A stretch of DNA of 58,619 nt from an uncultured Clostridia bacterium (GCA_947167215.1 CAMVHE010000011.1:1-58619), one strand, 5' to 3'; counted from the stretch's first letter, positions 45,876 through 55,314 are shown. Notes: a model not told the origin generated them from the letters alone. Numbers and translations are program-made.

Positions 45876-47166
45876 GGAATTCATCCCCCTATAGCTGTTC
45901 ATCCAGCATTCTATTCAATACTTTTTTGCATAACGATAAAAGGACAATCGGTCGCGTTCAGAACCTCCCGGGCATTTTCCCTTCCGGTCTTGCTGCTGCC
46001 TCATTCTTTTCCTTAACGCAAAATGTATTTTTTCCCGATTCATTTTATAGCACAAGAACGTTTCTTTTCATTTGCGAAGTTCTTATGTTTTCATGAATAA
46101 ATCATTACAAATTCGCAACAGTTATCTAAAACATGGTTTTTTTATTTCTGTTTTTTCATTTTTCCTTCAATAGAACTAAACGATATTTCCATCTTTTCAT
46201 CGTATTATTAGGATTTTTCTGTTCTGTAAACCAGCCGGGGGGACTGTGCTCCCCTGAGCCTCCTGCTTGTCTGTATGTTCCGTTTTTTCCTTCCCTTCCT
46301 GTCCCCAGTCCAATTGTGCCCTGTTCGAAGAATTCCCTCGCAGCATTCCATTTTCCCTCTGAAACATCGGTTCATTCTGGCATTCTGTTATTCTTTAAGC
46401 CATTTCAGTCCACATACCCGAACCGGTTTGCCCGTCATAAGCGGATTCTTCAAGGAGCAGCGGATGATTCCGGCATACTTTCTCCACCCCCCGAATTCCT
46501 GCCTCTATGCTTCCTCTGATCATCACAGAAGAAGCATTTCGTTTCTTGATGACCAAAGAAGACCGATGGTCCCTTTTCCCAGCTTCTGGCCTTACATGGA
46601 ACAGCACCTATTATGGAGAGCATACGACGACCATTGACGGTAGCGGCCGAGATCCCCGAATGAAAGCTTGTCCCGGAACTTCTGGGATGAAAGTACCGGC
46701 TCTACGGATGTTCCATCAGCCTTCGCAGGATAGTACCGGACCTGTCCGGCACTGGTCTCTGCAGTTACTGCCTGCATTGCCCATGCTCCTTTCGTGGATG
46801 GTAATTAGCAATACTACCTCAAAATCTTTCTCTCTGCCCTTTCAGCTCGAATACTTCAGGTACTATATTTCAGGTACACGGGTTATCCGGTTCTTTTATT
46901 TTTTGACTCCTCCCCGTCTCTTGCGGTCGATGGGTAAAAGAAAAGCACCAAGCAGTCTGATGCTCTCCTGTCCTTCTTTGACAGCTTACAGAATAGCATA
47001 TGTTGGCCTTGGTGTATCGCGACATTATGTGGCAACGTGTGCCATCTCTTCGTAAGTATTGTGAGGTACTCCTGCTGTACTCTCTGCAGGACACATGATG
47101 CTGCATTACCACTGAGACAGCATTATGACATCAGGGCAGCAAAGGACAGAAATGACATGATATGGG
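45876..47166. other. 1.3-kb region with no recognisable gene
   Basis: The first 250 bases are AT-rich and should contain the promoter of the lipoprotein gene, though no clean -35/-10 pair was found. From about 46230 to 47160 open frames exist on both strands, including a 182-codon one at 46507-47055 (+), but none has a plausible ribosome binding site, domain or codon pattern. It is probably decayed mobile or accessory DNA ending at the truncated regulator gene. Confidence 0.5.
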
Positions 47167-47931
47167 ATGACTTTTCGGCTGGGTTCGCGGATCGCGGGTG
47201 TCTATCGGGAGGATTTCTATGAGCTGCCCATCGACAGCATCCGGGAAATGATCTCCAACGCTGTTTGCCATCGTTCCTACGTTTCTCCCGGTTCCATTCA
47301 GGTGGCCATCTATGATGACCGCCTGGAAGTAACGTCTCCCGGCCGGATCAGCCCTGATCTGACCATCGAGCAGCTGAAGGCCGGCAATTCCCGGTTGCGC
47401 AACGTTGCTATCGGCGCAGCTTTCCAGTATATGCACATCATTGAAAAATGGGGCACCGGCATTCCGCGAATTCTGAAAGAAGCCGCTGAATATGGGCTGA
47501 GAGAGCTGATGCTGAAGGATTTCGGCACTTCGTTCCGGATTGATATCTTCAGAAAGCCTTTTGAGACGGATCCGTTCGGGGTGGTTCAACCTCTGGCGAA
47601 TGATGCTGAACATCAGAGTTCAGCATCATCTGATGCCAAAGAGGCAGGTTCAGCATCATCTGATGCTAAAGAGGCGATTGAGCTATTGCTTTCCTCCCTG
47701 CATGTAAAGAATCGGAATCGGGCGATGTTGATCCTCAACTGCATGCTTCGCAATCCCCATATGACTGCTGTGCAGATTGGAAACGAAATTGGGCTATCGA
47801 AGGCCACTGTGCAGCGTGCGATCGACGGGCTGAAAGCAGCAGGGATCGTTTCGCGGCGAGGCAGCAACAATGGCGGCCAATGGGTAATCGCTTCACCACA
47901 GCATATCACCGTCCCAACGGAGGAATCGTAA
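47167..47931 (+). pseudogene. 5'-truncated AlbA_2/HATPase_c_4 ATP-binding regulator
   Basis: The frame begins abruptly within the family: RLGSRIAGVYREDFYELPID is the internal segment that normally follows a roughly 200-residue AlbA_2 DNA-binding domain, which is missing. The GHKL-like ATP-binding half (AIYDDRLEVTSPGRI, MHIIEKWGTGIPRILKEA) and a C-terminal winged helix (TAVQIGNEIGLSKATVQRAI) remain, 254 residues in all. No ribosome binding site precedes the first ATG. Codon use and position beside decayed sequence mark it as a remnant. Such proteins often sit in phage-defence or accessory islands. Confidence 0.75.
47600..47676 (+). repeat. 30-base tandem duplication plus 12-base inverted repeat in the truncated regulator
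   Basis: Two nearly identical 30-base units (47617-47646, 47647-47676) encode the SSASSDAKEA/GSASSDAKEA linker. Overlapping them, ATGATGCTGAAC (47600-47611) and GTTCAGCATCAT (47618-47629) form a perfect 12-base hairpin with a 6-base loop. A slippage origin is likely. Confidence 0.7.
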
Positions 47932-48198
47932 TATCCAAGCTGTTTACTTGCCAGATGAGAAGATGGATTCTGACTTTTGCCTTCAGATCCAGAAATGTAT
48001 GGATGGCATTACAGGGAGATCATCGAGACAGAAGAGTTTTGGGAAATTGAAGACTGCACAAGGATTTGCCTGCTTTTCACTCGGTTGAAAGTCTCCCCGC
48101 CTTTCCCGGTCGGCTGCCTGAAACGTATCGGCAGGCGCCTTTTCTTAACTCTGACTTCCATTTTCCATTCCATTTGTATCCATCCTCTGACGATGGAT

Positions 48199-49539
48199 TC
48201 ATGAGATTGTGCTTTCGCACCATCGATTGGAAAAGTAAAACCATGCGCAAATGATGATGGCGCTGATCGTACCCGTGGGTGTAGAAATGCCGATACCCAG
48301 GATTTTCAGGTCCAAAACCCGGACACAGAAATACGCTACAGGGACCCGTGCAACCACAGAGGACACGATGGATGGGATCATGGTAAAAAGAGTATGCCCG
48401 GATCCGTTGCACAGGGCGTTGAGCGGAAACACAAAAGCGGTCAGAAGATAATCCAGACTGGTGACGCGCAGATAATCCAGTCCCTGGAGAAGCACCTCTT
48501 CTTCATTGGTCAGCAAACCCAGCAGCGGCCTTGTCATCAGCTGTACAATGATAAACAGAACCGAAGCGATCATAAGGGACATCTGAATGGCATTTCTCAG
48601 CACTGACCGTGCACGTTCAAAATTCTTACTGCCTACATTCTGCCCAACCATGGAAGATGCTGCTGAACCGATGGCACCGGCAGGCATCTGACAAACATTG
48701 TTGATTTTTCCGGCTACTGCCACCCCGGATGCTGCACTGACGCCCAGAGAGTTGGTTAACGCAGACACCATCAGGAAGCCTCCGGAAACCACAAAGCTCT
48801 GCACTGCGCCCGGAAGGCCCAGTCTCAGCACGGAAAGTGCTTTTCTTTTATCCAGGCGGAAGGTAGTCGGACGTACATCCACCGCAGAGGAGGTCCGGTG
48901 CAGATAGATGGCAAAGCTCAGCATGGACAGTGCCTGGGAAATCATCGTGGCAAAAGCCGCCCCCTCTACCCCCAACTTCAGCGTTCCTACAAACAGAACA
49001 TCCAGAACGATGTTCAGCAGACAGGAAGCAACGCCGAAGTACATAGGAGTTCTGGAGTCTCCCATTCCCCGAAGCACAGAAGCCATGGCGTTATAACCGA
49101 AGATAAAGACCGACCCCGCCGTGCAGATTCGAAAATACGCACATGCATCGTCGAGCACTTCTCCCGGCGTATTCAAAAGCTTCAGCAACGGATCGGCAAG
49201 CAGAAGAAACAGCGCCGTGGAAAACACAGCCAGCAAGATCGACATGGAAAACACCGTGCTGATTGTTTCTTTTACATCTTTGCTGCTTTTCCGCCCCACA
49301 TACTGGGATACCATGATGGCACCGCCATCGCACAGTGCGATGATGCCATAGGTGAGCGACCACGTAAGATTGCCTGCAATGGATGTTGCAGCGATCCCGG
49401 GGTTTCCCAGAAACTCTCCCACTACTTTGATGTCAGCTATGTTATACATAGACTGAATCAGACTGGTCAGGAAAAACGGAATCGAAAAATGTATCAGTTC
49501 GGTACGTATGTTTCCTTTTGTAAAATCATAATAGCTCAT
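48199..49539 (-). CDS. MATE-family efflux transporter (second copy)
   Basis: A 446-residue, twelve-helix MATE protein (FFLTSLIQSMYNIADIKVVG near the start, GLPGAVQSFVVSGGFLMVSA at the second repeat). It is not a close copy of the protein at 37.6-39.0 kb and appears less GC-rich. GGAG lies 9 bases before the ATG. It stands alone between the truncated regulator and a noncoding stretch. Substrate unknown. Confidence 0.92.
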   Translation of the reverse strand: MSYYDFTKGNIRTELIHFSIPFFLTSLIQSMYNIADIKVVGEFLGNPGIAATSIAGNLTWSLTYGIIALCDGGAIMVSQYVGRKSSKDVKETISTVFSMSILLAVFSTALFLLLADPLLKLLNTPGEVLDDACAYFRICTAGSVFIFGYNAMASVLRGMGDSRTPMYFGVASCLLNIVLDVLFVGTLKLGVEGAAFATMISQALSMLSFAIYLHRTSSAVDVRPTTFRLDKRKALSVLRLGLPGAVQSFVVSGGFLMVSALTNSLGVSAASGVAVAGKINNVCQMPAGAIGSAASSMVGQNVGSKNFERARSVLRNAIQMSLMIASVLFIIVQLMTRPLLGLLTNEEEVLLQGLDYLRVTSLDYLLTAFVFPLNALCNGSGHTLFTMIPSIVSSVVARVPVAYFCVRVLDLKILGIGISTPTGTISAIIICAWFYFSNRWCESTIS

Positions 49540-49670
49540 GATCTGCAGCTCCGTTCACTTCTGAGTTTCCTGAAAAAGCTCTGACCGGCTTTTCCGAAAT
49601 ATAATAGCACAATTCTGAGATTATAAGTGTTATTTTTCAAACCGGGAAAAATCTACTCTTTCTTTCATTC

Positions 49671-49875
49671 GTACAGGCGAAAGAGGCGATCGGCGATGGA
49701 ACGTACGGAGGTACCGAGCATGCTGCCGGTCCGGAGGATGGAAATGGATACGAGGCTGAAGTTACCGTCTCATCATCCTGGACAGGCATCGCCGACACCC
49801 GTAAAAATGAGGGATTCCATCCGAAGCAGATGGAACCTGATTATGCAGATTCCACGCCTTTCCTCCAGCTGAATC
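49671..49875 (+). pseudogene. Possible FMN-binding-domain remnant
   Basis: In one forward frame (49674 onward) the sequence reads AIGDGTYGGTEHAAGPEDGN, then GYEAEVTVSSSWTGIADTRK. DGTY-G-T followed by a VTV strand recalls FMN-binding domains of surface flavoproteins, but the similarity is short and there is no start codon or ribosome binding site. It sits directly ahead of a terminator, as the tail of a lost gene would. Confidence 0.3.
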
Positions 49876-49882
49876 CCATCAC

Positions 49883-49936
49883 AAAAAACTGCCAGCCGTT
49901 TCCCCGGAAGGGGATGGTTGGCAGTTTCTTATTTTC
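49883..49936. terminator. Two-way terminator with nested hairpin
   Basis: AAACTGCCA (49886-49894) pairs with TGGCAGTTT (49919-49927), enclosing a CCCC-GGAA-GGGG stem. An A-run precedes and a T-rich tail follows. It could serve the leftward acidic-protein gene (stop at 50089) and any remnant on the left. The rest of 49540-50088 shows no gene. Confidence 0.65.
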
Positions 49937-50088
49937 GGTTTCCGTATCATGCATCTTCACGGCATGGAAAAATGCTTTGCACATGCATCGAAGCAAGGCA
50001 GTAAATCCCGCTTGTACGGTCAGCTTCCGGAATCCTTTCCCGCATCCTGCAGGCATCCCTCCGGAAGGCCTGCTGCATTCTTTGCCTT

Positions 50089-50661
50089 TCACTCGTCAGA
50101 CCGCAGCAGCCGCAATTTGGGCCTGCCGTTTTCAGAAGCCGGCTCTTTTTTCTCCGGGACAGGCTCTGACTCTGCGATTCCCGTCAACCAGCGGATAAAG
50201 TCCTCATCGGTTTCATCCCAGTCCTCTTCTTCGTCGTCTTCATCCCAATCTTCTTCGTCCTCGTCTTCGTCATCTTCCCAGTCTTCCTCATCAAATTCCT
50301 CGCTGAGGAACTGCGTGATGGCCTCTTCCAGTTCCTCCGGGGACATTTCCTTCATTTTTGCGATAGCTGCTGCGCTGAATTCGGAGAAATAGGTTTCGAG
50401 GATTTCCGAAAAGAATCCCTTCGGCAGTTCCTGATTCAGCCGGTCAATGGGAGAGCCAGCCTCCAGTTCATCGATCGTGTCAAGGTTCTTCAGGAAAATC
50501 TCTCCTACCTTTTCCGCACTTTCATTTACATTGTCCATCTGGTCATGCAGCTGCAGTTCCGCGCTCATAAAACCGCAAACCAGTCCCGATACAAAGGACA
50601 GTTCCGCCGTCTTACGGACAAGTTCTTTCATCGAACTCTTATATTCTTTTCTGCTAGCCAT
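50089..50661 (-). CDS. Acidic protein of unknown function
   Basis: A 190-residue protein. Residues 1-110 are helical (SRKEYKSSMKELVRKTAELS, EELEEAITQFLSEEF). Residues about 117-150 are almost entirely Asp, Glu and Trp (EEDWEDDEDEDEEDWDEDDE and onward), and the C-terminal 35 are basic. The tract resembles low-complexity acidic chaperone or DNA-mimic tails but no family was recognised. AGGAGG lies 6 bases before the ATG. It is 39 bases after a metallopeptidase gene and probably shares its transcript. Confidence 0.7.
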   Translation of the reverse strand: MASRKEYKSSMKELVRKTAELSFVSGLVCGFMSAELQLHDQMDNVNESAEKVGEIFLKNLDTIDELEAGSPIDRLNQELPKGFFSEILETYFSEFSAAAIAKMKEMSPEELEEAITQFLSEEFDEEDWEDDEDEDEEDWDEDDEEEDWDETDEDFIRWLTGIAESEPVPEKKEPASENGRPKLRLLRSDE

Positions 50662-50700
50662 TCCTGTCCTCCTGATTAGTCAAGCCTACGCTTCCTTCTT

Positions 50701-51288
50701 TTATTCGCCCGTCATGCGATGAATAATGCTGCTGCCATGCTGTTTGAGCCAGTCGTTCCACTTGTAATAATCCGGATATACCCGCAGTACATGGTAATAA
50801 AACCGTGGAGAATGATTCATCTCCAGCAGGTGGCACAGTTCGTGCACCACAACGGAATCAATCACTTCCATCGGGGTCAGCATCAGCAGACAGTTGAAGC
50901 TGAGATTCCCCTTGGTGGTACAGGACCCCCATCTTCCTTTCTGATTGCGAATGGTAATCCTGCGGCAGGTAACGCCCAGCCTGGGAGCATAATAGGCAAC
51001 CCGTTCGGGAATCACCTGCATCGCTTTTTCCGCAAGCTCCTTCAGTTCTTCCGCGGTAAGCCTGGCCTGCCCGCTTTCATCCTGCTTTCGCTCCTTCATC
51101 TTCTGAAGGTGCGTGTCAATCCAGTCGAGATGCCGGTTTACGAAATTCTGTATCTCCTGATCCGTGCACCCGAGGGGAGCCCGTACCAGTACGCGGAGCT
51201 TCCCGGTGATTTCAACCCCGATGCTCTTCCTTTTGCTCCGTATTACATCATAGTCAGTAAATGTTCTTCTCCGTTCCGTATTCGCCAT
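50701..51288 (-). CDS. YgjP-like zinc metallopeptidase
   Basis: A 195-residue protein of the YgjP/WLM-type group. HELCH followed by LLEMNHSPRFYYHV supplies the HExxH zinc site and a third ligand, and WGSCTTKGNLSFN precedes it as usual for the family. Some relatives are encoded beside restriction enzymes; the substrate is unknown. Three start codons are possible; the ATG at 51288 has AGGAG 3 bases upstream, whereas the ATG at 51360 has no visible site. No membrane segment. Confidence 0.85.
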   Translation of the reverse strand: MANTERRRTFTDYDVIRSKRKSIGVEITGKLRVLVRAPLGCTDQEIQNFVNRHLDWIDTHLQKMKERKQDESGQARLTAEELKELAEKAMQVIPERVAYYAPRLGVTCRRITIRNQKGRWGSCTTKGNLSFNCLLMLTPMEVIDSVVVHELCHLLEMNHSPRFYYHVLRVYPDYYKWNDWLKQHGSSIIHRMTGE

Positions 51289-51505
51289 ATACTCCTGCTC
51301 GGCGCTCCTCCGTAATCCGGTTTTCCGCATCTGCAACCGTTTTTTTTTGACCGCTTTCATTCTATCACAAAGCAGTCGAATTAATCAAACCGTTCCTGAA
51401 ATGCCCCGGGACTGGACCTGCGGTACAATGGGCAGCTTCTGCCTTTTCCATTTTCTCCGGGCAGTCTTGCACGCTCCTTTGCAAAGCTGCCGGCATCTGC
51501 CCGGT
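51289..51505. other. Intergenic region with no clear signal
   Basis: Contains the possible N-terminal extension of the metallopeptidase and the 3' side of the sce7726-type gene. No clean terminator or promoter was recognised. Confidence 0.4.
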
Positions 51506-52138
51506 TCAGCGTGTCTTTCTTCTTCCTTTGCTGCTCCTTTTCCGGACAGGGTTCTTCTGCTTTCTGTAGTCGGCGATTTCCGCTTCGATGGTGGTGTAAT
51601 CCCGTTCAAAGAGCTCATCACAGACCTGCCTGCGAAGCAGTTCCCGGTCGACCCGGTCGCACAGTACTTTGGCAACATAGGCCTTGCTCTTTCCAGGATA
51701 CCGCGGCAGACCGTTTCTTTCCTGCAGGTGTGCCAGTTCGCGCCGCCAGAGAATGGACATCTTCTGCTCCCATCGGATTTTCGGATTGTCCCCGGGATTT
51801 CTCGCCACGTAAAAATCAAGGGAACCGTCCGGCAGTTCTTCCGCCATGATAATCCCCCAGCTTTCCGGAACATGCTCCTCGATATGCAGGGCATGACGGA
51901 CCCCTGCCACACAGATATTCCGGTCATAGTACCGGTCATAATCCCGGACCTGTCTGGCCAGCCTCGCATAGGTGTCCGCATCGCTCTTGATCTCAATGCC
52001 GATCAGGCTGTCCTCCGTCACCAGCACCACATCCGCCCTGGATTTTCCCATCATGTGTTCCTCCAGGATGCGTACCTTTCCGTACCGGTTTTCCAGAAAA
52101 GCAAAAAGCGGCTCCCGGATATCCCTGTCATAAAGCAT
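51506..52138 (-). CDS. sce7726-family protein (nuclease-like fold)
   Basis: A 210-residue protein matching the sce7726 family. DVVLVTEDSLIGIEIKSDAD contains the D-(x)n-ExK arrangement of the PD-(D/E)XK nuclease fold. The N-terminal segment (REPLFAFLENRYGKVRILEE) and central WGIIMAEELPDGSLDFYVAR are also typical. The C-terminus is basic (RKQKNPVRKRSSKGRRKTR). Proteins of this family are often linked to mobile or restriction loci, but no partner is adjacent. Divergent from the hydrolase gene at 52.3 kb. Confidence 0.78.
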   Translation of the reverse strand: MLYDRDIREPLFAFLENRYGKVRILEEHMMGKSRADVVLVTEDSLIGIEIKSDADTYARLARQVRDYDRYYDRNICVAGVRHALHIEEHVPESWGIIMAEELPDGSLDFYVARNPGDNPKIRWEQKMSILWRRELAHLQERNGLPRYPGKSKAYVAKVLCDRVDRELLRRQVCDELFERDYTTIEAEIADYRKQKNPVRKRSSKGRRKTR

Positions 52139-52228
52139 GCTGCGTTCCTCTCCGTCCCCTTTTCCTTTTTCTGCGGATGCGTCCCGTTCAGGGCCGAAGA
52201 CTGCAAGGAATCCTTTCTCCCGCCCCCA

Positions 52229-52257
52229 TTGACAACGGTACTTTCTACTGTTACGAT
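52229..52257 (+). promoter_or_regulatory. Promoter of the fumarylacetoacetase-family gene
   Basis: A perfect TTGACA (52229-52234) and TACGAT (52252-52257) are 17 bases apart. Confidence 0.65.
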
Positions 52258-52287
52258 ACCCAAAAAGTCTGAAAGAAGGTTATGACC

Positions 52288-53055
52288 ATGCGCTATGTCC
52301 GTTTTGAGTCCTCCCGCGGTCCGCGCTGGGGCCGGCTCCACGGCGAAGAAATCCTGCCCCTGAGCAGCGCTCCCTATCTGTGCCCCGATCCTTCAGGCGA
52401 ACCGTCCGTCCCGCTTTCCTCTGTCCGGCTTCTGGCTCCGGTGGATCCGGGCAAGATTCTCTGCGTCGGCTTCAACTATCGGGATCATGCCAGAGAACTG
52501 GGACGTCCCATTCCTGACGTCCCCAACATTTTCATGAAGCCCCTCACCTGCCTCACCGGGCCGGATTCTCCGATCCTGCTGCCCGCGGAGGAGGGCCACC
52601 GCATCGACTATGAAGGGGAACTGGTGGCTGTCATCGGGAAAAAAGCTTTCCACGTTTCCGAAAAAGCGGCGACGGAATACCTCTTTGGCGTTACCTGCGG
52701 CAATGACGTCACCGCCAGGGACATGCAGACCCCGTCCAATCAGTGGACTATCTGCAAAGGCATGGACACCTTTGCTCCGGTTGGCCCCTGGATTGAAACG
52801 GAAGCGGATCCGGACCGTCTTTCCATCTGCACGAAGGTCAATGGGAAAGTCTGCCAGAGCAGCAACACGGACCAGCTGATTTTCTCGGTCTCTTCCCTTA
52901 TCGCCTATCTGTCCCGGTACATTACCCTGCTGCCCGGAGACATCCTCTTCACCGGCACGCCCTACGGCGTCGGACCGGTCACTGCCGGGGACAGCACGGA
53001 GGTCACCATCGAAAACATCGGAACCCTGCGCAATCCCGTACAGAAAATGCCTTGA
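52288..53055 (+). CDS. Fumarylacetoacetate hydrolase family protein
   Basis: A 255-residue protein with the FAH C-terminal fold: ILCVGFNYRDHARELG, the metal ligands in DYEGELVAVIGKKA (Glu) and GNDVTARDMQ (Asp), and GDILFTGTPYGVGPV. Such enzymes hydrolyse, isomerise or decarboxylate acylpyruvates or oxaloacetate. Oxaloacetate decarboxylation or tautomerisation would fit a citrate-forming cell but is a guess. Of two ATGs, 52288 has 7-base spacing from AAGGT and was preferred over 52282. Confidence 0.9.
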   Translation: MRYVRFESSRGPRWGRLHGEEILPLSSAPYLCPDPSGEPSVPLSSVRLLAPVDPGKILCVGFNYRDHARELGRPIPDVPNIFMKPLTCLTGPDSPILLPAEEGHRIDYEGELVAVIGKKAFHVSEKAATEYLFGVTCGNDVTARDMQTPSNQWTICKGMDTFAPVGPWIETEADPDRLSICTKVNGKVCQSSNTDQLIFSVSSLIAYLSRYITLLPGDILFTGTPYGVGPVTAGDSTEVTIENIGTLRNPVQKMP

Positions 53056-53113
53056 ATCCGCAGCCCTGCTTACGGGATGCAAAGATAACGGACCGCTGCT
53101 CAGGGTTCCGCGA

Positions 53114-53332
53114 TCAGTTCCTTTCTTTTTTCTTGATCATTGTTGCAATCTGCCAGACTGCAAAGACGGGGACGCCCAGGCTGAAGCCGACAAAAGCCTC
53201 TGCCAGATGCATCATCAGCACGTCGGAAAGCGTTGCCAGCGGAGCATAGGTAAACGTCGCAGCAGTAACCGGCACCAGCCCGATCAGCCAGCTTCGCAGA
53301 AGGCGTTCCTTCCATCCTATATCTTTTTTCAT
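53114..53332 (-). CDS. Small two-helix membrane protein
   Basis: A 72-residue protein: basic N-terminus (KKDIGWKERLLRS), a helix (WLIGLVPVTAATFTYAPLA), a second helix (EAFVGFSLGVPVFAVWQIAT) and a KKKERN tail. It recalls small DUF2798-like proteins, with low certainty. The frame is open further up, but homology-free. The ATG at 53332 has a weak AAGG site. Convergent with the hydrolase gene and divergent from the isomerase gene. Confidence 0.6.
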   Translation of the reverse strand: MKKDIGWKERLLRSWLIGLVPVTAATFTYAPLATLSDVLMMHLAEAFVGFSLGVPVFAVWQIATMIKKKERN

Positions 53333-53409
53333 GTTTGATTTTCCTTTTTTCCTTGATTTACAACACACGTACTTTATTCCTTCTTTTACCGGGTTTTGCA
53401 AAAAAAAGC

Positions 53410-53438
53410 TTGCCTTTCTATCCAAAATGTCCTATGCT
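53410..53438 (+). promoter_or_regulatory. Probable promoter of the isomerase-like gene
   Basis: TTGCCT (53410-53415) and TATGCT (53433-53438) are 17 bases apart in an AT-rich stretch; overlapping TATTAT is an alternative -10 box. The leader is about 135 bases. Apart from this, 53333-53583 holds nothing recognisable. Confidence 0.4.
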
Positions 53439-53583
53439 ATTATACAGCATTTTCTCGTATTTCTTCCAGCTTCTTTTTCAGGAAGATCGGGATGCATCAG
53501 GTCATCCGGGAGCCTTTCTGCCCGGCATTCCATCCGGCAGCGTGTCCCAGTTCAGATGACCAACATATCGAAGGAGGCATATC

Positions 53584-55059
53584 ATGAAGAATACACCAGA
53601 CGTAAAGCTCGGCATTATTGCCGTATCCCGTGACTGTTTCCCCATCGGACTGTCCATCGCCCGCAGAGAAGCCATCGTCAAGGCTTATCCCGGCGAACTG
53701 TATGAGTGCAAGGTCACCGTGGAAAATGAAAAGGACATGCTGAATGCGGTCGCCGATGTCAATGCAGCCGGATGCAATGCCCTGGTGGTTTTCCTTGGCA
53801 ACTTTGGTCCGGAGACTCCGGAAACCCTCATTGCAAAGAATTTTGACGGTCCCTGCATGTTTGTTGCCGCAGCAGAAGGCGACGGCGACCTCATCAACGG
53901 CCGCGGCGATGCCTACTGCGGCATGCTGAACTGCTCCTACAACCTGGGCATGCGCCATCTGAAGGGCTTCATTCCCAGCTATCCCGTCGGAACCGCAGAA
54001 GACATTTCTTCCATGATCACCGAGTTCATCCCGGTTGCCCGTGCAGTCATCGGTCTCCGGAACCTGAAGATCATTACCTTCGGACCGCGTCCCCAGGATT
54101 TCTTTGCCTGCAACGCTCCGATCAAGGGCCTCTATGAACTGGGCGTGGAAGTGGAAGAGAACTCCGAGCTTGACCTGCTGGTCTCCTATAAAGCCCATGC
54201 CGGCGATCCCCGCATTGAAGATGTCTGCAAGGACATGGCCGAAGAGATGGGCGTCGGTGCCTATTATCCCGAGCTCCTCAGCCGCATGGCGCAGTTTGAG
54301 CTGACCCTTCTGGACTGGGCAGAGAACCACAAGGGTGCCCGGAAATATGTTGCCTTTGCCAACAAGTGCTGGCCGGCTTTCCCGGAGCAGTTTGGCTTTG
54401 AGCCCTGCTACGTCAATTCCCGCCTGGCTTCCCGCGGCATTCCGGTAGCCTGCGAAGTGGATATTTACGGTGCGCTTTCCGAGTATATCGGCGCCTGCAT
54501 TTCCGAGGATGCAGTCACGCTGCTGGACATCAACAATTCCGTGCCTGCTTCCATGTGGAAGGAAAGCATCAAGGATCAGTTCGGCTATGCCCTGACGGAT
54601 ACCTTCATGGGATTCCACTGCGGCAACACTCCTGCCTGCAAGATGAGCTCCGGCCGCGCCATCAAATACCAGCTGATTCAGCACCGCCTGCTGGAGCCGG
54701 AAGGAAGCGATCCGGACTTCACCCGCGGCACCCTCGAAGGCGATATTGCCGCCTCCCAGATCACCTTCTACCGCCTGCAGTGCGACAGTGAGGGCGTCCT
54801 TCGTTCCTACATCGCAGAAGGCGAAGTCCTGCCTGTGGCTACCAAGTCCTTCGGCGGCATCGGCATCTTTGCCATTCCGGAAATGGGCCGCTTCTACCGT
54901 CATGTGCTGATTGAAAAACGCTATCCGCATCATGGCGCCGTTGCTTTCGGCCATCACGGAAAGACCCTCTTCAATCTCTTCCGTTTCCTGGGCATCGGAG
55001 ACATCGCTTACAATCAGCCGAAATCCCTGCCCTATCCCACGGAGAATCCTTTCGCCTGA
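53584..55059 (+). CDS. L-fucose/L-arabinose isomerase family protein
   Basis: A 491-residue cytoplasmic protein of the fucose/arabinose isomerase fold. Manganese-type ligands are placed as in the family: Glu and Asp in ACEVDIYGALSEYIG, and His in GFHCGNTPA. The C-terminal part (EGDIAASQITFYRLQCDSEG) is the substrate-cap region. It is not a close match to classical FucI (about 590 residues) or AraA, so the aldose is uncertain. AAGGAGG is 6 bases before the ATG. It has its own terminator and is followed by an amino-sugar deaminase gene. Confidence 0.82.
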   Translation: MKNTPDVKLGIIAVSRDCFPIGLSIARREAIVKAYPGELYECKVTVENEKDMLNAVADVNAAGCNALVVFLGNFGPETPETLIAKNFDGPCMFVAAAEGDGDLINGRGDAYCGMLNCSYNLGMRHLKGFIPSYPVGTAEDISSMITEFIPVARAVIGLRNLKIITFGPRPQDFFACNAPIKGLYELGVEVEENSELDLLVSYKAHAGDPRIEDVCKDMAEEMGVGAYYPELLSRMAQFELTLLDWAENHKGARKYVAFANKCWPAFPEQFGFEPCYVNSRLASRGIPVACEVDIYGALSEYIGACISEDAVTLLDINNSVPASMWKESIKDQFGYALTDTFMGFHCGNTPACKMSSGRAIKYQLIQHRLLEPEGSDPDFTRGTLEGDIAASQITFYRLQCDSEGVLRSYIAEGEVLPVATKSFGGIGIFAIPEMGRFYRHVLIEKRYPHHGAVAFGHHGKTLFNLFRFLGIGDIAYNQPKSLPYPTENPFA

Positions 55060-55077
55060 TTTCTTTCAGACTTCAGA

Positions 55078-55107
55078 AGCCTGCGCACACTGCGCGGGCT
55101 TTTTTTT
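55078..55107 (+). terminator. Terminator of the isomerase-like gene
   Basis: AGCCTGCGC and GCGCGGGCT (55078-55086 and 55092-55100) with a 5-base loop are followed by seven or more T residues. Confidence 0.85.
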
Positions 55108-55285
55108 CCCTTCGTGCCTCTCCTGCCCCCTACGGGACGGACCCGGCATGTGTTTACCGGCACTCTTTTGGGGGACAAAGGGAAAAGAACTATCCGGTAT
55201 CGTATTAGGAAAAAGGAATAGCACCTGCTTGTATCCGGATTATTCGCCCTTCCGAAACACTCCACTGTCCCGGGTGGAATTTGCA

Positions 55286-55314
55286 TTGACTCTTCCTGTT
55301 CCTTCCTCTATAAT
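55286..55314 (+). promoter_or_regulatory. Promoter of the deaminase gene
   Basis: TTGACT (55286-55291) and a perfect TATAAT (55309-55314) are 17 bases apart. The 180 bases between the preceding terminator and this promoter show no feature. Confidence 0.75.

Noticed and set aside
46507-47055. 182-codon forward frame in the gene-poor stretch
   Set aside because: No ribosome binding site, no recognisable domain and irregular codon use. Both strands were also translated by eye for transposase motifs without success.
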